NCBI RefSeq assembly: GCF_014649115.1
Contig: NZ_BMSK01000013.1
Span: forward strand, 1 to 64,000
Direction: 5' to 3'
Length of the DNA: 64,000 bases
From: Streptomyces eurythermus
Lineage (GTDB): Bacteria; Actinomycetota; Actinomycetes; Streptomycetales; Streptomycetaceae
Shown: positions 51,811 through 59,742 of the stretch, in pieces
Position numbering within the stretch: position 1 is the stretch's first letter
Layout of the letters: every line of letters starts with the position of its first letter
The notes under the pieces: model-generated
Told to the model about the DNA's origin: nothing
What the model saw: the letters and a program-made list of their open reading frames with translations, nothing else
Database searches by the model: none
Program-made: the position numbers and the translations under genes

Positions 51811-52692
51811 ATGGAACTGCGCCATCTCCAGCACTTCGTGGCGGTCGCCGAGGACAGGCATTTCACCCGGGCCGCCGAACGCCTGATGGTGTCCCAGTCG
51901 GGCCTGTCGGCGTCCATCCGGGCGCTGGAGCGGGAGTTGCGGGCGCCGCTGTTCGTGCGGACCACGCGCCGGGTGACGCTGACGGAGGCGGGGCGGGCCC
52001 TGCTGGTGGAGGCCGAGCGGATCCTGGCCCAGGTACGGGCGGCGCACGACGCGGTGGCGGCGGTGCAGGGGGTGCTGCGCGGCACGCTCGCCCTCGGCAC
52101 CGAGCAGTGCATCGCCGGGGTGCGGGTGGCCGAGCTGCTGGCGGCCTTCCGGGGCCGGCACCCCGATGTGGAGATCCGGCTGCGGCAGGCCGGTTCGGGC
52201 GAGCTGGCGGAGGAGGTCGCGGCCGGGCGGCTGGACCTGGCCTTCGCCTATCGCACCCGGGCCGACAGCGACCAGCTGCGCTCGGTGTCGCTGGCCGACG
52301 AGCCGATGACGGTGCTGTGCCATCCCGACCACCGGCTCGCCGCCGCGCCGGCCGTGCTCGGCCCGGGCGACCTCACCGGTGAGGTGTTCGTGGACTTCCA
52401 CCCGGACTGGGGTCCGCGCCGCACCACCGACGCCGCGTTCGCCGCGGCCGGGGTCCGGCGCACGGTCGCGCTGGAGGTCAACGACGTGCACAGTCTGCTG
52501 GACCTGGTGGACGAGAACCTGGGGATCGCGGTCGTGCCCCGGCACTTCCGGCACAAGCGGCCGGCGCTCACGGCGCTGCCGCTGAAGGGCACGGGCGAGA
52601 CGCGGTACGAGACGGTGGCCCTGTTGCCGCCGGAGCGGGCCACGAGCCCGGCCGCCCGGGCACTGGTCACCCTGCTCGAGACGGGAACCTGA
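51811..52692 (+). CDS. LysR-type transcriptional regulator
   Basis: 293-residue LTTR. Winged helix-turn-helix: DRHFTRAAERLMVSQSGLSA; the effector domain starts near residue 90 (GTLALGTEQCIAGVRVAELL). Divergent from the YghZ-like aldo/keto reductase with a short shared promoter and an inverted repeat, so it most likely regulates that gene in response to a carbonyl or redox signal. The ATG at 51811 has only a weak ribosome site. Confidence 0.9.
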   Translation: MELRHLQHFVAVAEDRHFTRAAERLMVSQSGLSASIRALERELRAPLFVRTTRRVTLTEAGRALLVEAERILAQVRAAHDAVAAVQGVLRGTLALGTEQCIAGVRVAELLAAFRGRHPDVEIRLRQAGSGELAEEVAAGRLDLAFAYRTRADSDQLRSVSLADEPMTVLCHPDHRLAAAPAVLGPGDLTGEVFVDFHPDWGPRRTTDAAFAAAGVRRTVALEVNDVHSLLDLVDENLGIAVVPRHFRHKRPALTALPLKGTGETRYETVALLPPERATSPAARALVTLLETGT

Positions 52693-52750
52693 CGCACCGG
52701 CCACCGCGTTCCGGGCGCGGGAGCGGCGCCGGTTTGCGATGGTGGTCGGT

Positions 52751-53266
52751 ATGCATGCCAAGGACATCCTCATCGACGGCTACGGCCGTATCCGGGAAGA
52801 AGTCCACGCCGTACTCGACGGCCTCGGTCCCGACGAGCTGCACCACCGCCCGGCCCCCGACGCCAACACCATCGCCTGGCTGGTCTGGCACCTCACCCGG
52901 GTGCAGGACGATCACATCGCCGACGCCTTCGACCTCGACCAGGTGTGGCTCGCCCAGGACTGGCAGAAGCGGTTCGGGCTCGGCCTGCCCCGGCACGACA
53001 CGGGCTACGGGCACACCCCGGCCCAGGTCGCGAAGGTGCGGGTGGAGTCGGCCGGCCTGCTCACCGGGTACTACGACGCCGTCCACGAGCAGACCCTCGG
53101 AGTGCTGCGCACCCTGGCCGCCAAGGACCTGGAACGCATCGTGGACGAGCGCTGGGATCCCCCGGTCAGCCTGGGCGTGCGCCTGGTGAGCGTCCTGTCC
53201 GACGATCTCCAGCACGTCGGACAGGCCGCCTATCTCAGGGGGCTGGTTCAGAGCGCGGCGGCGTAA
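52751..53266 (+). CDS. DinB-family protein, mycothiol transferase-like (DUF664)
   Basis: 171-residue four-helix DinB-fold protein. The metal histidines are in WLVWHLTRVQDDHIAD and DDLQHVGQAAYLRG, the usual three-His arrangement. Actinobacterial members act as mycothiol-, bacillithiol- or glutathione-dependent S-transferases, detoxifying electrophiles. The ATG at 52751 is chosen; one at 52739 would add four residues. Its last 19 bases overlap the convergent adenosine deaminase gene. Confidence 0.87.
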   Translation: MHAKDILIDGYGRIREEVHAVLDGLGPDELHHRPAPDANTIAWLVWHLTRVQDDHIADAFDLDQVWLAQDWQKRFGLGLPRHDTGYGHTPAQVAKVRVESAGLLTGYYDAVHEQTLGVLRTLAAKDLERIVDERWDPPVSLGVRLVSVLSDDLQHVGQAAYLRGLVQSAAA

Positions 53267-54318
53267 CCCGGCAGGACCACGTCCTCGATCAGGGCCGTGC
53301 GCTCGTCGAACGGGACGAACGCGCTCTTGAGGGCGTTCACGGTGACCGTGCGCAGGTCCTCCACCGTCCAGCCGGCCTGCTCCACCAGCAGGGACATCTC
53401 ACGGGTCATCGTCGTCCCCGACACCAGACGGTTGTCGGTGTTCAGGGTGACCCGGAAGCCCAGGTCCTTCAGGGCGGTGATGGGGTGCTCGGCGATGGAG
53501 GTGGCGCAGCCGGTCTGGAGGTTGGAGGTGGGGCACATCTCCAGGGCGATCCGGCGGTCGCGCACCCAGGAGGCGAGCCGGCCGAGCTTGCCGTCCACGA
53601 TGTCCTCGGTCAGGCGCACTCCGTGGCCGATGCGCTGGGCGCCGCACACCTGGAGCGCCTGGTGGATGCTGGGCAGGCCGTACGCCTCGCCGGCGTGGAT
53701 GGTGAAGGGCATGCTCTCGGAGCGCAGGTACGCGAAGGCGTCGAGGTGGTCGGCGGGCGGGAAGCCGTCCTCGGCGCCGGCGATGTCGAAGCCGACGACA
53801 CCGGCGTCCCGGTAGGCGACGGCCAGTCCGGCGGCCTCGCGGACCCGGTCGAACATGCGCATCCCGCACAGCAGGGTGCCGACCCGGACGGGGGTGCCGG
53901 CCGCCGCGGCCTTCGCCATGCCGGCGGCCAGGCCCTCCTGGACGGCCTCGACGACCTCGGGCAGGGTGAGACCGCCCTTGAGCATCAGCTCGGGGGCGTA
54001 GCGGACCTCCGCGTAGACGACTCCGTCGGCGGCGAGGTCGAGGACGTACTCCTCGGCGGTGCGCAGCAGGCCCTCGCGGGTCTGCATGACGGCGAGGGTG
54101 TGCTCGAAGGTGGCGATGTAGCGGACCAGGTCGCCGGAGTTGGCGGCCTCGACGTACCAGGCGGCCAGCTCGTCGGGGTCGGTGGTGGGCAGGGTGTGGC
54201 CGACCGCGGCGGCGAGTTCCACCACGGTGGCGGGGCGCAGGCCGCCGTCGAGGTGGTCGTGCAGGACGGCCTTGGGAAGCCGGCGGAGGGTCTCGGTGTC
54301 GATGCGGGACGCGGTCAT
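53248..54318 (-). CDS. add: Adenosine deaminase
   Basis: 356-residue amidohydrolase converting adenosine and deoxyadenosine to inosine forms in purine salvage. Zinc and active-site motifs: AVLHDHLDGGLRP (HxH), FTIHAGEAYG, RIGHGVRL, ALEMCPTSNLQTG and VTLNTDNRLVSGT (catalytic and metal Asp). Length is typical. The VOC gene lies 37 bases upstream on the same strand and probably shares the transcript. Confidence 0.95.
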   Translation of the reverse strand: MTASRIDTETLRRLPKAVLHDHLDGGLRPATVVELAAAVGHTLPTTDPDELAAWYVEAANSGDLVRYIATFEHTLAVMQTREGLLRTAEEYVLDLAADGVVYAEVRYAPELMLKGGLTLPEVVEAVQEGLAAGMAKAAAAGTPVRVGTLLCGMRMFDRVREAAGLAVAYRDAGVVGFDIAGAEDGFPPADHLDAFAYLRSESMPFTIHAGEAYGLPSIHQALQVCGAQRIGHGVRLTEDIVDGKLGRLASWVRDRRIALEMCPTSNLQTGCATSIAEHPITALKDLGFRVTLNTDNRLVSGTTMTREMSLLVEQAGWTVEDLRTVTVNALKSAFVPFDERTALIEDVVLPGYAAAL

Positions 54319-54355
54319 GGGCGTGTCGTTTCCTCGGCTGGTGCTGTGGGTCGGG

Positions 54356-54751
54356 TCAGTGGGCGGCGGGCTGGAGCAGGTCCCAGCGGTTGCCGTACAG
54401 GTCCTGGAAGACGGCGACCGTGCCGTACGGCTCGTGGCGCGGCTCCTCCAGGAAGGTCACGCCGGCGGCGGTCATCCGGGCGTGGTCGCGGGCGAAGTCG
54501 TCGGTGTGCAGGAAGAAGCCCACGCGTCCGCCGGTCTGGTCGCCGACCCGGACGCTCTGGCCGGCGTCCTTGGCGCGGGCCAGCAGCAGCCCGGTGCCGG
54601 GCCCCTCACCGCCGGGCTCGACGACGACCCAGCGCGAGCCGTCGGGCCGCGGGCTGTCCTCGGCGAGGCGGAAACCCAGGGCCTCGGTGTAGTAGCGGAT
54701 CGCCTCGTCGTAGTCGTGGACGACGAGGGTGACCAGGGCGACGCGGCGCAT
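54356..54751 (-). CDS. VOC family protein
   Basis: 131-residue single-domain glyoxalase-fold protein: VALVTLVVHDYDEAIRYYTE, then LGFRLAEDSPRPDGSRWVVV and GVTFLEEPRHEPYGTVAVFQ, ending DLYGNRWDLLQP, a conserved VOC tail with a metal-ligand Glu/Asn region. It leads a probable two-gene unit with adenosine deaminase. Substrate unknown. Its promoter lies in the 492-base gap that also serves the large DUF4157 gene. Confidence 0.9.
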   Translation of the reverse strand: MRRVALVTLVVHDYDEAIRYYTEALGFRLAEDSPRPDGSRWVVVEPGGEGPGTGLLLARAKDAGQSVRVGDQTGGRVGFFLHTDDFARDHARMTAAGVTFLEEPRHEPYGTVAVFQDLYGNRWDLLQPAAH

Positions 54752-55059
54752 GGCTACCTTCCGGCGGGGAGTGGTTAGCCGGTGAGGTTATACGTAAAAC
54801 TAGGTGGACGCCAGTCCGATTTCTACGCGCGTCACTCCGGGGCGGTCGCCGCCCCGTACCCCACCGCCCGCATCCGCCTGGTGCCCCGGCCCGCCGAGGC
54901 GCTCGACGGGCCCGCCCCGCCGTACGCGAGCCCGGCGCGCCGCCTGGATCGCGCTGCTACGGTCGCGGGCCCCCGGCGCCGGGCCGGCCACATCCGCCGC
55001 CGCGCACGCGCCTCCGATCGCCGCCAGGCTCGTCATCACCACCGGCAAGAAGAACGGGC

Positions 55060-55102
55060 CGGCACGCTTCATCCGCGGCTGTGACGCGGACGAAGCGTGC
55101 CG
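55060..55102. promoter_or_regulatory. 18-bp hairpin in the upstream region of the DUF4157 gene
   Basis: Bases 55060-55077 and 55085-55102 pair over 18 positions with a single mismatch, loop GCTGTGA. There is no T-tract and no gene reads into it from the left, so it is unlikely to be a terminator. It sits 141 bases before the DUF4157 start and includes the left copy of the flanking 22-base direct repeat. In the rest of the 492-base gap I see only the 16-bp tandem repeat and the VOC promoter area. Confidence 0.6.
55067..55088 (+). repeat. Left copy of a 22-base direct repeat flanking the DUF4157 gene
   Basis: Begins CTTCATCC and ends GCGGCTGTGACGCG. The right copy at 58258-58279 begins CTTCACCT and ends with the same 14 bases, giving 20/22 identity. 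Copies are about 3.2 kb apart in the same orientation and bracket exactly one gene. Confidence 0.7.
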
Positions 55103-55198
55103 CGGGATCACGATGACGCCGCCAAGGCGGCGCCGTTGCCCCCACTCTGCCCTCAGGTGCCTGGCGCGACCGCCCGCGCCTCGGATATCCAGAGGGGA

Positions 55199-55230
55199 GT
55201 CGTTCGCCTGCGAAGTCGTTCGCCTGTGAA
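55199..55230 (+). repeat. Adjacent 16-bp tandem repeat in the DUF4157 leader
   Basis: GTCGTTCGCCTGCGAA (55199-55214) is immediately followed by GTCGTTCGCCTGTGAA (55215-55230), 15/16 identical. Each contains TTCGC-CT-GCGAA or a near copy, an inverted repeat. It touches the ribosome site AGGGAGAGG (55231-55239), so a protein bound here could block expression. Confidence 0.8.
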
Positions 55231-55243
55231 AGGGAGAGGCCGC

Positions 55244-58135
55244 ATGCGCTCCGAAGCCCAGGCCGGGCCGGCACGGGAACACAAGGGCAGGGAACCGGAC
55301 CGTCCTCCCCGGACGGCGAGCCGGCCGCCGCTCCCAGGCCTCCTCACGTTGCAGAGCAGCGTCGGCAACGCGGCAGTCGTTCAGATGCTCCTCCAGGCCG
55401 GACACCCAGGAGTCCAGGAAGAGCACCGGCATGACGCCGACCGCGACCACCGGCGGACAGCGCACCCGGTACAGCGCTCCACCGTCCACGACGTCCTGCG
55501 CACTCCGGGCCGTCCCCTCGACGACGACACACGCGAGGACATGGAAACCCGGCTCGGCACGGACTTCTCGGATGTCCGCATCCACACGGACGCGGCCGCG
55601 CGAGCCTCGGCGGCGGAGGTAGGCGCCCGCGCCTACACCTCCGGCAGCCATGTCGTCATCGGCGACGGCGGCGCCGACAAGCACACCCTCGCACACGAGC
55701 TGACGCACGTGATACAGCAGCGCCGGGGCCGTGTGGCAGGGACCGACAACGGTGCGGGCCTGAAGGTCTCCGACCCGTCCGACCGCTTCGAACGCGAGGC
55801 GGAAGCCACCGCCTCGCGGGCACTGCGTGGACCGGCGCCGGGCGGACAGCGGCCGTCGGGGCCCGGGGCGAGCACGGTCGCCACCACCCAGCCGTTTTCC
55901 GTGCAGCGGGTGAAGTACGACTCGGCCGACGATGCCTTGGGGACCGAGCAGCCGGCCCACGCTTCAGGAGAGCAGTCCACCATCGCCGGGACGCCGGGCG
56001 AGAACCAGGCGCAGGCGCCCGGCCAGGCCCGGTCGAGCTCGGGCGCCGGGAACCTGCGGACCTACGCTCCCGAGGACTTCCGGTTCGTCACCGAGCTCAA
56101 GGGCGGATCCAGCAGTCCGTGGCACGTCCGGGTGGACGGGGTCGACAAGGTCTTCAAATTCAGCCAGCCACGGGGCCGGACGCCGCGGACGCCCGCCGGG
56201 GTTCCGGGACCGATCACGGTGCCGGAGCCCGACGACGCCGCCGAGAGCTCGGCCGCAGGAGCCAAGCAGGCCAAGAAGAGCAACTCCCTGCCGGCCGAGG
56301 AGATCATGCTGGCCGAGATGCTGACCGGCAAGATCTACCAGGCGGCCGGGGCCAAGGTGCTCCCGGCCGAGTTCGCCTGGGTGGCGACCGGCGACGAGAC
56401 GGCGGCGGAGTGGACCCTGGCCCAGGTCACCGACTTCCGGACGGTGGATGAGGACCGGCCGGACGCGGCGAAGATCGCCTCCATGGCGGACTTCCTGCCG
56501 TTCGTCGGCCTGGACGTGGTGCTTGCCATCTTCGACCTGCGCAAACCGCCCAACTGGATGAAGATCGGCGCCGACCTGTACCGCCAGGACCTGGGCGGAG
56601 CCATGTACGTCAGCGCCCAGGGCGCACCCAAGAAGCCGGGTGACTTCATGGAATCCACGGACGTCACCCAGACGATCGACAGCATGTCCACCGGGCCGCA
56701 CAGCAGCGGCTCGCCCTATGCCGGCGTGCCGCCGGAGAGGTTCGCCGAGTCCCTCGTCGACCTGGACAAGCGGCTGCCCCCGGCGACGATCGAGCGGCTG
56801 GTGAACGCGAGCGGCCTGCCCGAGGCCAAGCGCTCGGGGCTCATCGCGGCCCTCAACGGCCGGATCAGCTCGGGCGTCCAGTGGGCCCGCGGCTACGCGG
56901 AGCCGGTGGCCATGTTCGGCCGGCCGGTGAGTCACGGCCTGGAACCGGACCCCGAACCGGCGACGGAGTCCGACTGGCCGAACACTCTGGCCTATGACGC
57001 GCTGGAGTACCGGGACATCCACCGGCTCGTCGGCGAACAGCGCGCCCGGATCGCGAGCGTGGTCACCGGCCTGGGGAAGAAGTTGTCCGATGCCGCCGAA
57101 GGTTCCCACCTGGCCACGACGTTGCAGCAGCTGAAAGATCTGATCGACGCCAAAAGGCAGCCGATGGGGTCGGACCGGGAACTGGCCCGCACCGCGCGCA
57201 GGCTGTACGGCCAGATCATGGGCTGGCCGATGGAGGTCGCCCCCGAGCCGCTGCGGACCCTCGCCCGAGTACTGCCCGGATTCGCCGGCCTCGTCAGCGC
57301 CGAGGAGAAGGCCCTGGCCAGGATGACCGACTTCGAGCGGTCGCAGCAGCGTTCCGACGACCCGTATGCCGCACCGCCGTCGGTCGGCCCGGAAGAGCTG
57401 CTGAACCCGGACCAGTACACGGCCGAGATGGCCAGGAAGCTGCACGACGATCTCCAGCGCCTGCGGGGCAGACATCTCGTCCGCCGGGTGAGTCGGGCGG
57501 AGGAGGCCAACTACCGGATCGCGGCGAAGGAACAGGACGTCGGCAAGGCGGTCGAGGCCCTGTTCGACACCAAGGGCCACGAACGCGGTGAGATCGTCTT
57601 CTCCGTGGAGGACGCGTTCATCCTTTCCCGGGAGAGCGCCTGGGCCAAGGCGGTCGAGATCGAGGTCGAGCGGAGATTCGCCGGTGAACCCCCGGTGCGG
57701 GAGGTGCCCGACCTGGGTCCCGGGTACGCGCGCGTGGTCGAGATCCCGATCACTCCCGAGCTGTTGGGTTTCCTGGAGAACTACGCGTACTTCAGCACCC
57801 CCGTGACGGCCAAGCCCAACGCGTTCATGCCCAACCCCAACGTCAAGTACGAGGGCGCGGCGGGCGGGACCGGCGACGCCGGGGGCATCCCCAACGTCGT
57901 GGTGAAGAAGCAGGGCTTCGGCCAGTTCCTGGCCGCCACCCGGGCGATCACGTTCATCGACGCCGCCACGAGCGCGACGATGAAGAGGCTGTGGGAGAAA
58001 GAAGTGACGAAAGGCGTGGACCGCCTCCGAGAGCACGCGCGACTGCGGGCGAAGAACGCGGAGAAGGCGCCCGCCAAGGCCAACAACGGCCTCGAACTCG
58101 ACGACGACGACTTCTTCGCCGGCCTGCCATTCTGA
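55244..58135 (+). CDS. DUF4157 (eCIS core) domain protein with kinase-like region, candidate effector
   Basis: 963 residues. Residues about 20-50 carry the leader-like LLTLQSSVGNAAVVQMLLQA seen in eCIS-associated proteins. Residues 90-165 are DUF4157 with metallopeptidase-like H151-E152-x-x-H155 (LAHELTHVIQQ). Residues 280-480 show a PI-kinase/HipA-like pattern: K305 (KVFKFSQP), Glu-rich helix PAEEIMLAEMLTGKIYQAAG, D431 with N437 (FDLRKPPNWM) and D449 (YRQDLGGAMYVSAQG). Residues 745-900 are a separate globular part of unknown type, and the acidic tail is LELDDDDFFAGLPF. No signal peptide. DUF4157 proteins are often cargo of contractile injection systems; no such apparatus is in the window. 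Kinase function is my inference. Confidence 0.85.
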   Translation: MRSEAQAGPAREHKGREPDRPPRTASRPPLPGLLTLQSSVGNAAVVQMLLQAGHPGVQEEHRHDADRDHRRTAHPVQRSTVHDVLRTPGRPLDDDTREDMETRLGTDFSDVRIHTDAAARASAAEVGARAYTSGSHVVIGDGGADKHTLAHELTHVIQQRRGRVAGTDNGAGLKVSDPSDRFEREAEATASRALRGPAPGGQRPSGPGASTVATTQPFSVQRVKYDSADDALGTEQPAHASGEQSTIAGTPGENQAQAPGQARSSSGAGNLRTYAPEDFRFVTELKGGSSSPWHVRVDGVDKVFKFSQPRGRTPRTPAGVPGPITVPEPDDAAESSAAGAKQAKKSNSLPAEEIMLAEMLTGKIYQAAGAKVLPAEFAWVATGDETAAEWTLAQVTDFRTVDEDRPDAAKIASMADFLPFVGLDVVLAIFDLRKPPNWMKIGADLYRQDLGGAMYVSAQGAPKKPGDFMESTDVTQTIDSMSTGPHSSGSPYAGVPPERFAESLVDLDKRLPPATIERLVNASGLPEAKRSGLIAALNGRISSGVQWARGYAEPVAMFGRPVSHGLEPDPEPATESDWPNTLAYDALEYRDIHRLVGEQRARIASVVTGLGKKLSDAAEGSHLATTLQQLKDLIDAKRQPMGSDRELARTARRLYGQIMGWPMEVAPEPLRTLARVLPGFAGLVSAEEKALARMTDFERSQQRSDDPYAAPPSVGPEELLNPDQYTAEMARKLHDDLQRLRGRHLVRRVSRAEEANYRIAAKEQDVGKAVEALFDTKGHERGEIVFSVEDAFILSRESAWAKAVEIEVERRFAGEPPVREVPDLGPGYARVVEIPITPELLGFLENYAYFSTPVTAKPNAFMPNPNVKYEGAAGGTGDAGGIPNVVVKKQGFGQFLAATRAITFIDAATSATMKRLWEKEVTKGVDRLREHARLRAKNAEKAPAKANNGLELDDDDFFAGLPF

Positions 58136-58139
58136 CGGT

Positions 58140-58166
58140 CCCCGGCCGGACGACGTCCGGCCGGGG
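58140..58166 (+). terminator. Terminator hairpin after the DUF4157 gene
   Basis: CCCCGGCCGGAC (58140-58151) pairs perfectly with GTCCGGCCGGGG (58155-58166) over 12 bp with a 3-base loop, starting four bases after the stop codon. No T-tract follows. Confidence 0.75.
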
Positions 58167-58257
58167 CTCACACCCCTCGCTCGGCCCGGATCTCACCGCG
58201 CTCGACGCCGCGCACCGCGCCACTTGTCACTTCGCCCTAGCTTGCGGAGAACAGGGC

Positions 58258-58279
58258 CTTCACCTGCGGCTGTGACGCG
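58258..58279 (+). repeat. Right copy of the 22-base direct repeat
   Basis: Matches 55067-55088 at 20 of 22 bases, with GCGGCTGTGACGCG identical. Unlike the left copy it is not part of a long hairpin. The rest of the 332-base gap 58136-58467 holds the terminator hairpin and the promoter region of the next gene, and nothing else I recognise. Confidence 0.7.
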
Positions 58280-58467
58280 CATGGGCTTCGTGGGGCAGTC
58301 CGCAAGGCCGTCCACGCGTCGTGGTCAGCGGGGTGCCGTCCCCCGCCGGGACAGGTGGACCACGGCGTCGGGGACGTGCGGGGCCGTGGACCTACGCCCG
58401 GAGTCGGAGGTGCGCACGGACCCGGGCCTCAGGCGCCGGTGGGCGGGGCCCGGTAGCGTCACCGGGC

Positions 58468-58926
58468 ATGACGATCGACGAACGGGTCCGCACCCCGGCC
58501 CGGCGCAAGAGCGACCTGCTGGCACGGCTGGAGCGGGAGACCGACATCTGGGTGGCGACGGCGGACGCGCACGGTGTGCCGTGTCTCGTACCGCTGTGGT
58601 TCGTCTGGCACGAGGAGTCGTTCTGGCTGTGCACACGCGGCACCAACCCCACCGGCCGCAATCTGCGCGACGGCGGCCGCACCCGGCTCGCCCTCGGTCA
58701 CACCCGGGACGTCGTGCTGGTCGACGGTGAGGTACGGGCCTTCGGCGCCGGGGAGGTGCCGGAGGCGGCGGCTCACGCGTTCACGGCGAAGACGGGCTGG
58801 GATCCGCGCACGGACAGCCCGGCGTACGAGTTCTTCCAGGTGCGGCCGGTCGCGGTGCAGGCGTGGCACGAGGAACGCGAGCTGCGCGGCCGGCATCTGA
58901 TGCGGGAGGGCGCCTGGATCGTGTGA
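58468..58926 (+). CDS. Pyridoxamine 5'-phosphate oxidase-fold protein (FMN/F420-binding type)
   Basis: 152-residue split-beta-barrel protein: LERETDIWVATADAHGVPCL, VPLWFVWHEESFWLCTRGTN, RTRLALGHTRDVVLVDGEVR and a Trp-containing C-terminus FQVRPVAVQAWHEE. Actinobacterial members bind FMN or F420 and carry out small reductions; the fold alone does not fix the substrate. The ATG at 58468 follows a weak ribosome site. It lies just outside the repeat-flanked DUF4157 segment. Confidence 0.87.
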   Translation: MTIDERVRTPARRKSDLLARLERETDIWVATADAHGVPCLVPLWFVWHEESFWLCTRGTNPTGRNLRDGGRTRLALGHTRDVVLVDGEVRAFGAGEVPEAAAHAFTAKTGWDPRTDSPAYEFFQVRPVAVQAWHEERELRGRHLMREGAWIV

Positions 58927-59076
58927 ATCCGGCCGCCGGCGCGCGGACGTCACAGCCTTTCGGAAACGGCCGACAGGGCCTCGCACGGCAGCACCAGCCG
59001 GTGGTGGAAATCGCCGGCGGCCGGCCGGGAACGGGCGAGACAGAGCGGCAAGCGAGAGCCCGGACGGCCACCGGGA

Positions 59077-59664
59077 TCAACTGCCTTGCGAGCCCTGCTC
59101 GGAAACCTTGAGGTCAAGTTCGCAGTCCAGTGTCTGCGTATACGCCCGGCCGCCCTGCTCATATGCGAAGCGGCACTCTCGAACTGTATCTTTCGGCGGT
59201 GCAGTGATCTCCATCTTGGCCAGGTAGAAAACGTTGCTTTCTTTTCCGGCCGCAACCTTTACAGGATGCTTGACATAATTCTTCAGTTTCGCGAATTCGG
59301 GCGTGTACGACTCGCCTTCTTTGGCGAGAAGCGGAAGGCCCTCGGTGTCGTTCAGATCATAGGCACCATACTCAAGAACCCTGATGCCGGAGGGGATGTG
59401 CTCGACCGCGACACCCTTGATCTCGATGGGCTTCGACGAGGTGTTGTACGGCACGGGGAGAGCGAAGTACCAGATCTCCCCCACCCGGGTGTGCTCGTTG
59501 CCCACGGTGCCGCTTGACTGAGCCCCGTCGGTCGCCAGCGCGTTTCCAGCAGCTGCCCGACCCCCCTCATGCGCCGGTGAGCATCCGGCCGGCGCGAGAA
59601 CGGCGAGCACGATGAGCGCCCCAGTACGAGTAGAAGACGCCCGGCTTGCCGGAGACCCAGTCAT
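59077..59664 (-). CDS. Putative secreted lipoprotein of unknown function
   Basis: 195-residue precursor with a lipoprotein signal: basic start, hydrophobic ALIVLAVLAPAGC with lipobox LAPAGC, cleavage before Cys. The mature part is a predominantly beta protein (GEIWYFALPVPYNTSSKPIE, VAAGKESNVFYLAKMEITAP) with two later Cys that could form a disulfide. The ATG at 59664 follows GGGGAAAG. Codon use is strikingly less GC-rich than the neighbours (runs such as CTTTTCC and GACATAATTC), suggesting recent acquisition. No family recognised. Confidence 0.75.
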   Translation of the reverse strand: MTGSPASRASSTRTGALIVLAVLAPAGCSPAHEGGRAAAGNALATDGAQSSGTVGNEHTRVGEIWYFALPVPYNTSSKPIEIKGVAVEHIPSGIRVLEYGAYDLNDTEGLPLLAKEGESYTPEFAKLKNYVKHPVKVAAGKESNVFYLAKMEITAPPKDTVRECRFAYEQGGRAYTQTLDCELDLKVSEQGSQGS

Positions 59665-59742
59665 TCTTTCCCCAGATGTCATGGTGCTCGATGCGGCTAC
59701 GACCAGTGCGTACCGGCGCCACCACCGGGTCGGCATCCCGAA

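Noticed and set aside
54800..55960. Minus-strand 386-codon frame across the DUF4157 upstream region and N-terminus
   Set aside because: It overlaps the HExxH domain in antisense, crosses the hairpin and repeat, and has no domain or usable start.
55244..58135. A complete extracellular contractile injection system locus
   Set aside because: Only the DUF4157 protein is present; no sheath, tube, baseplate, AAA ATPase or spike gene lies in the window.
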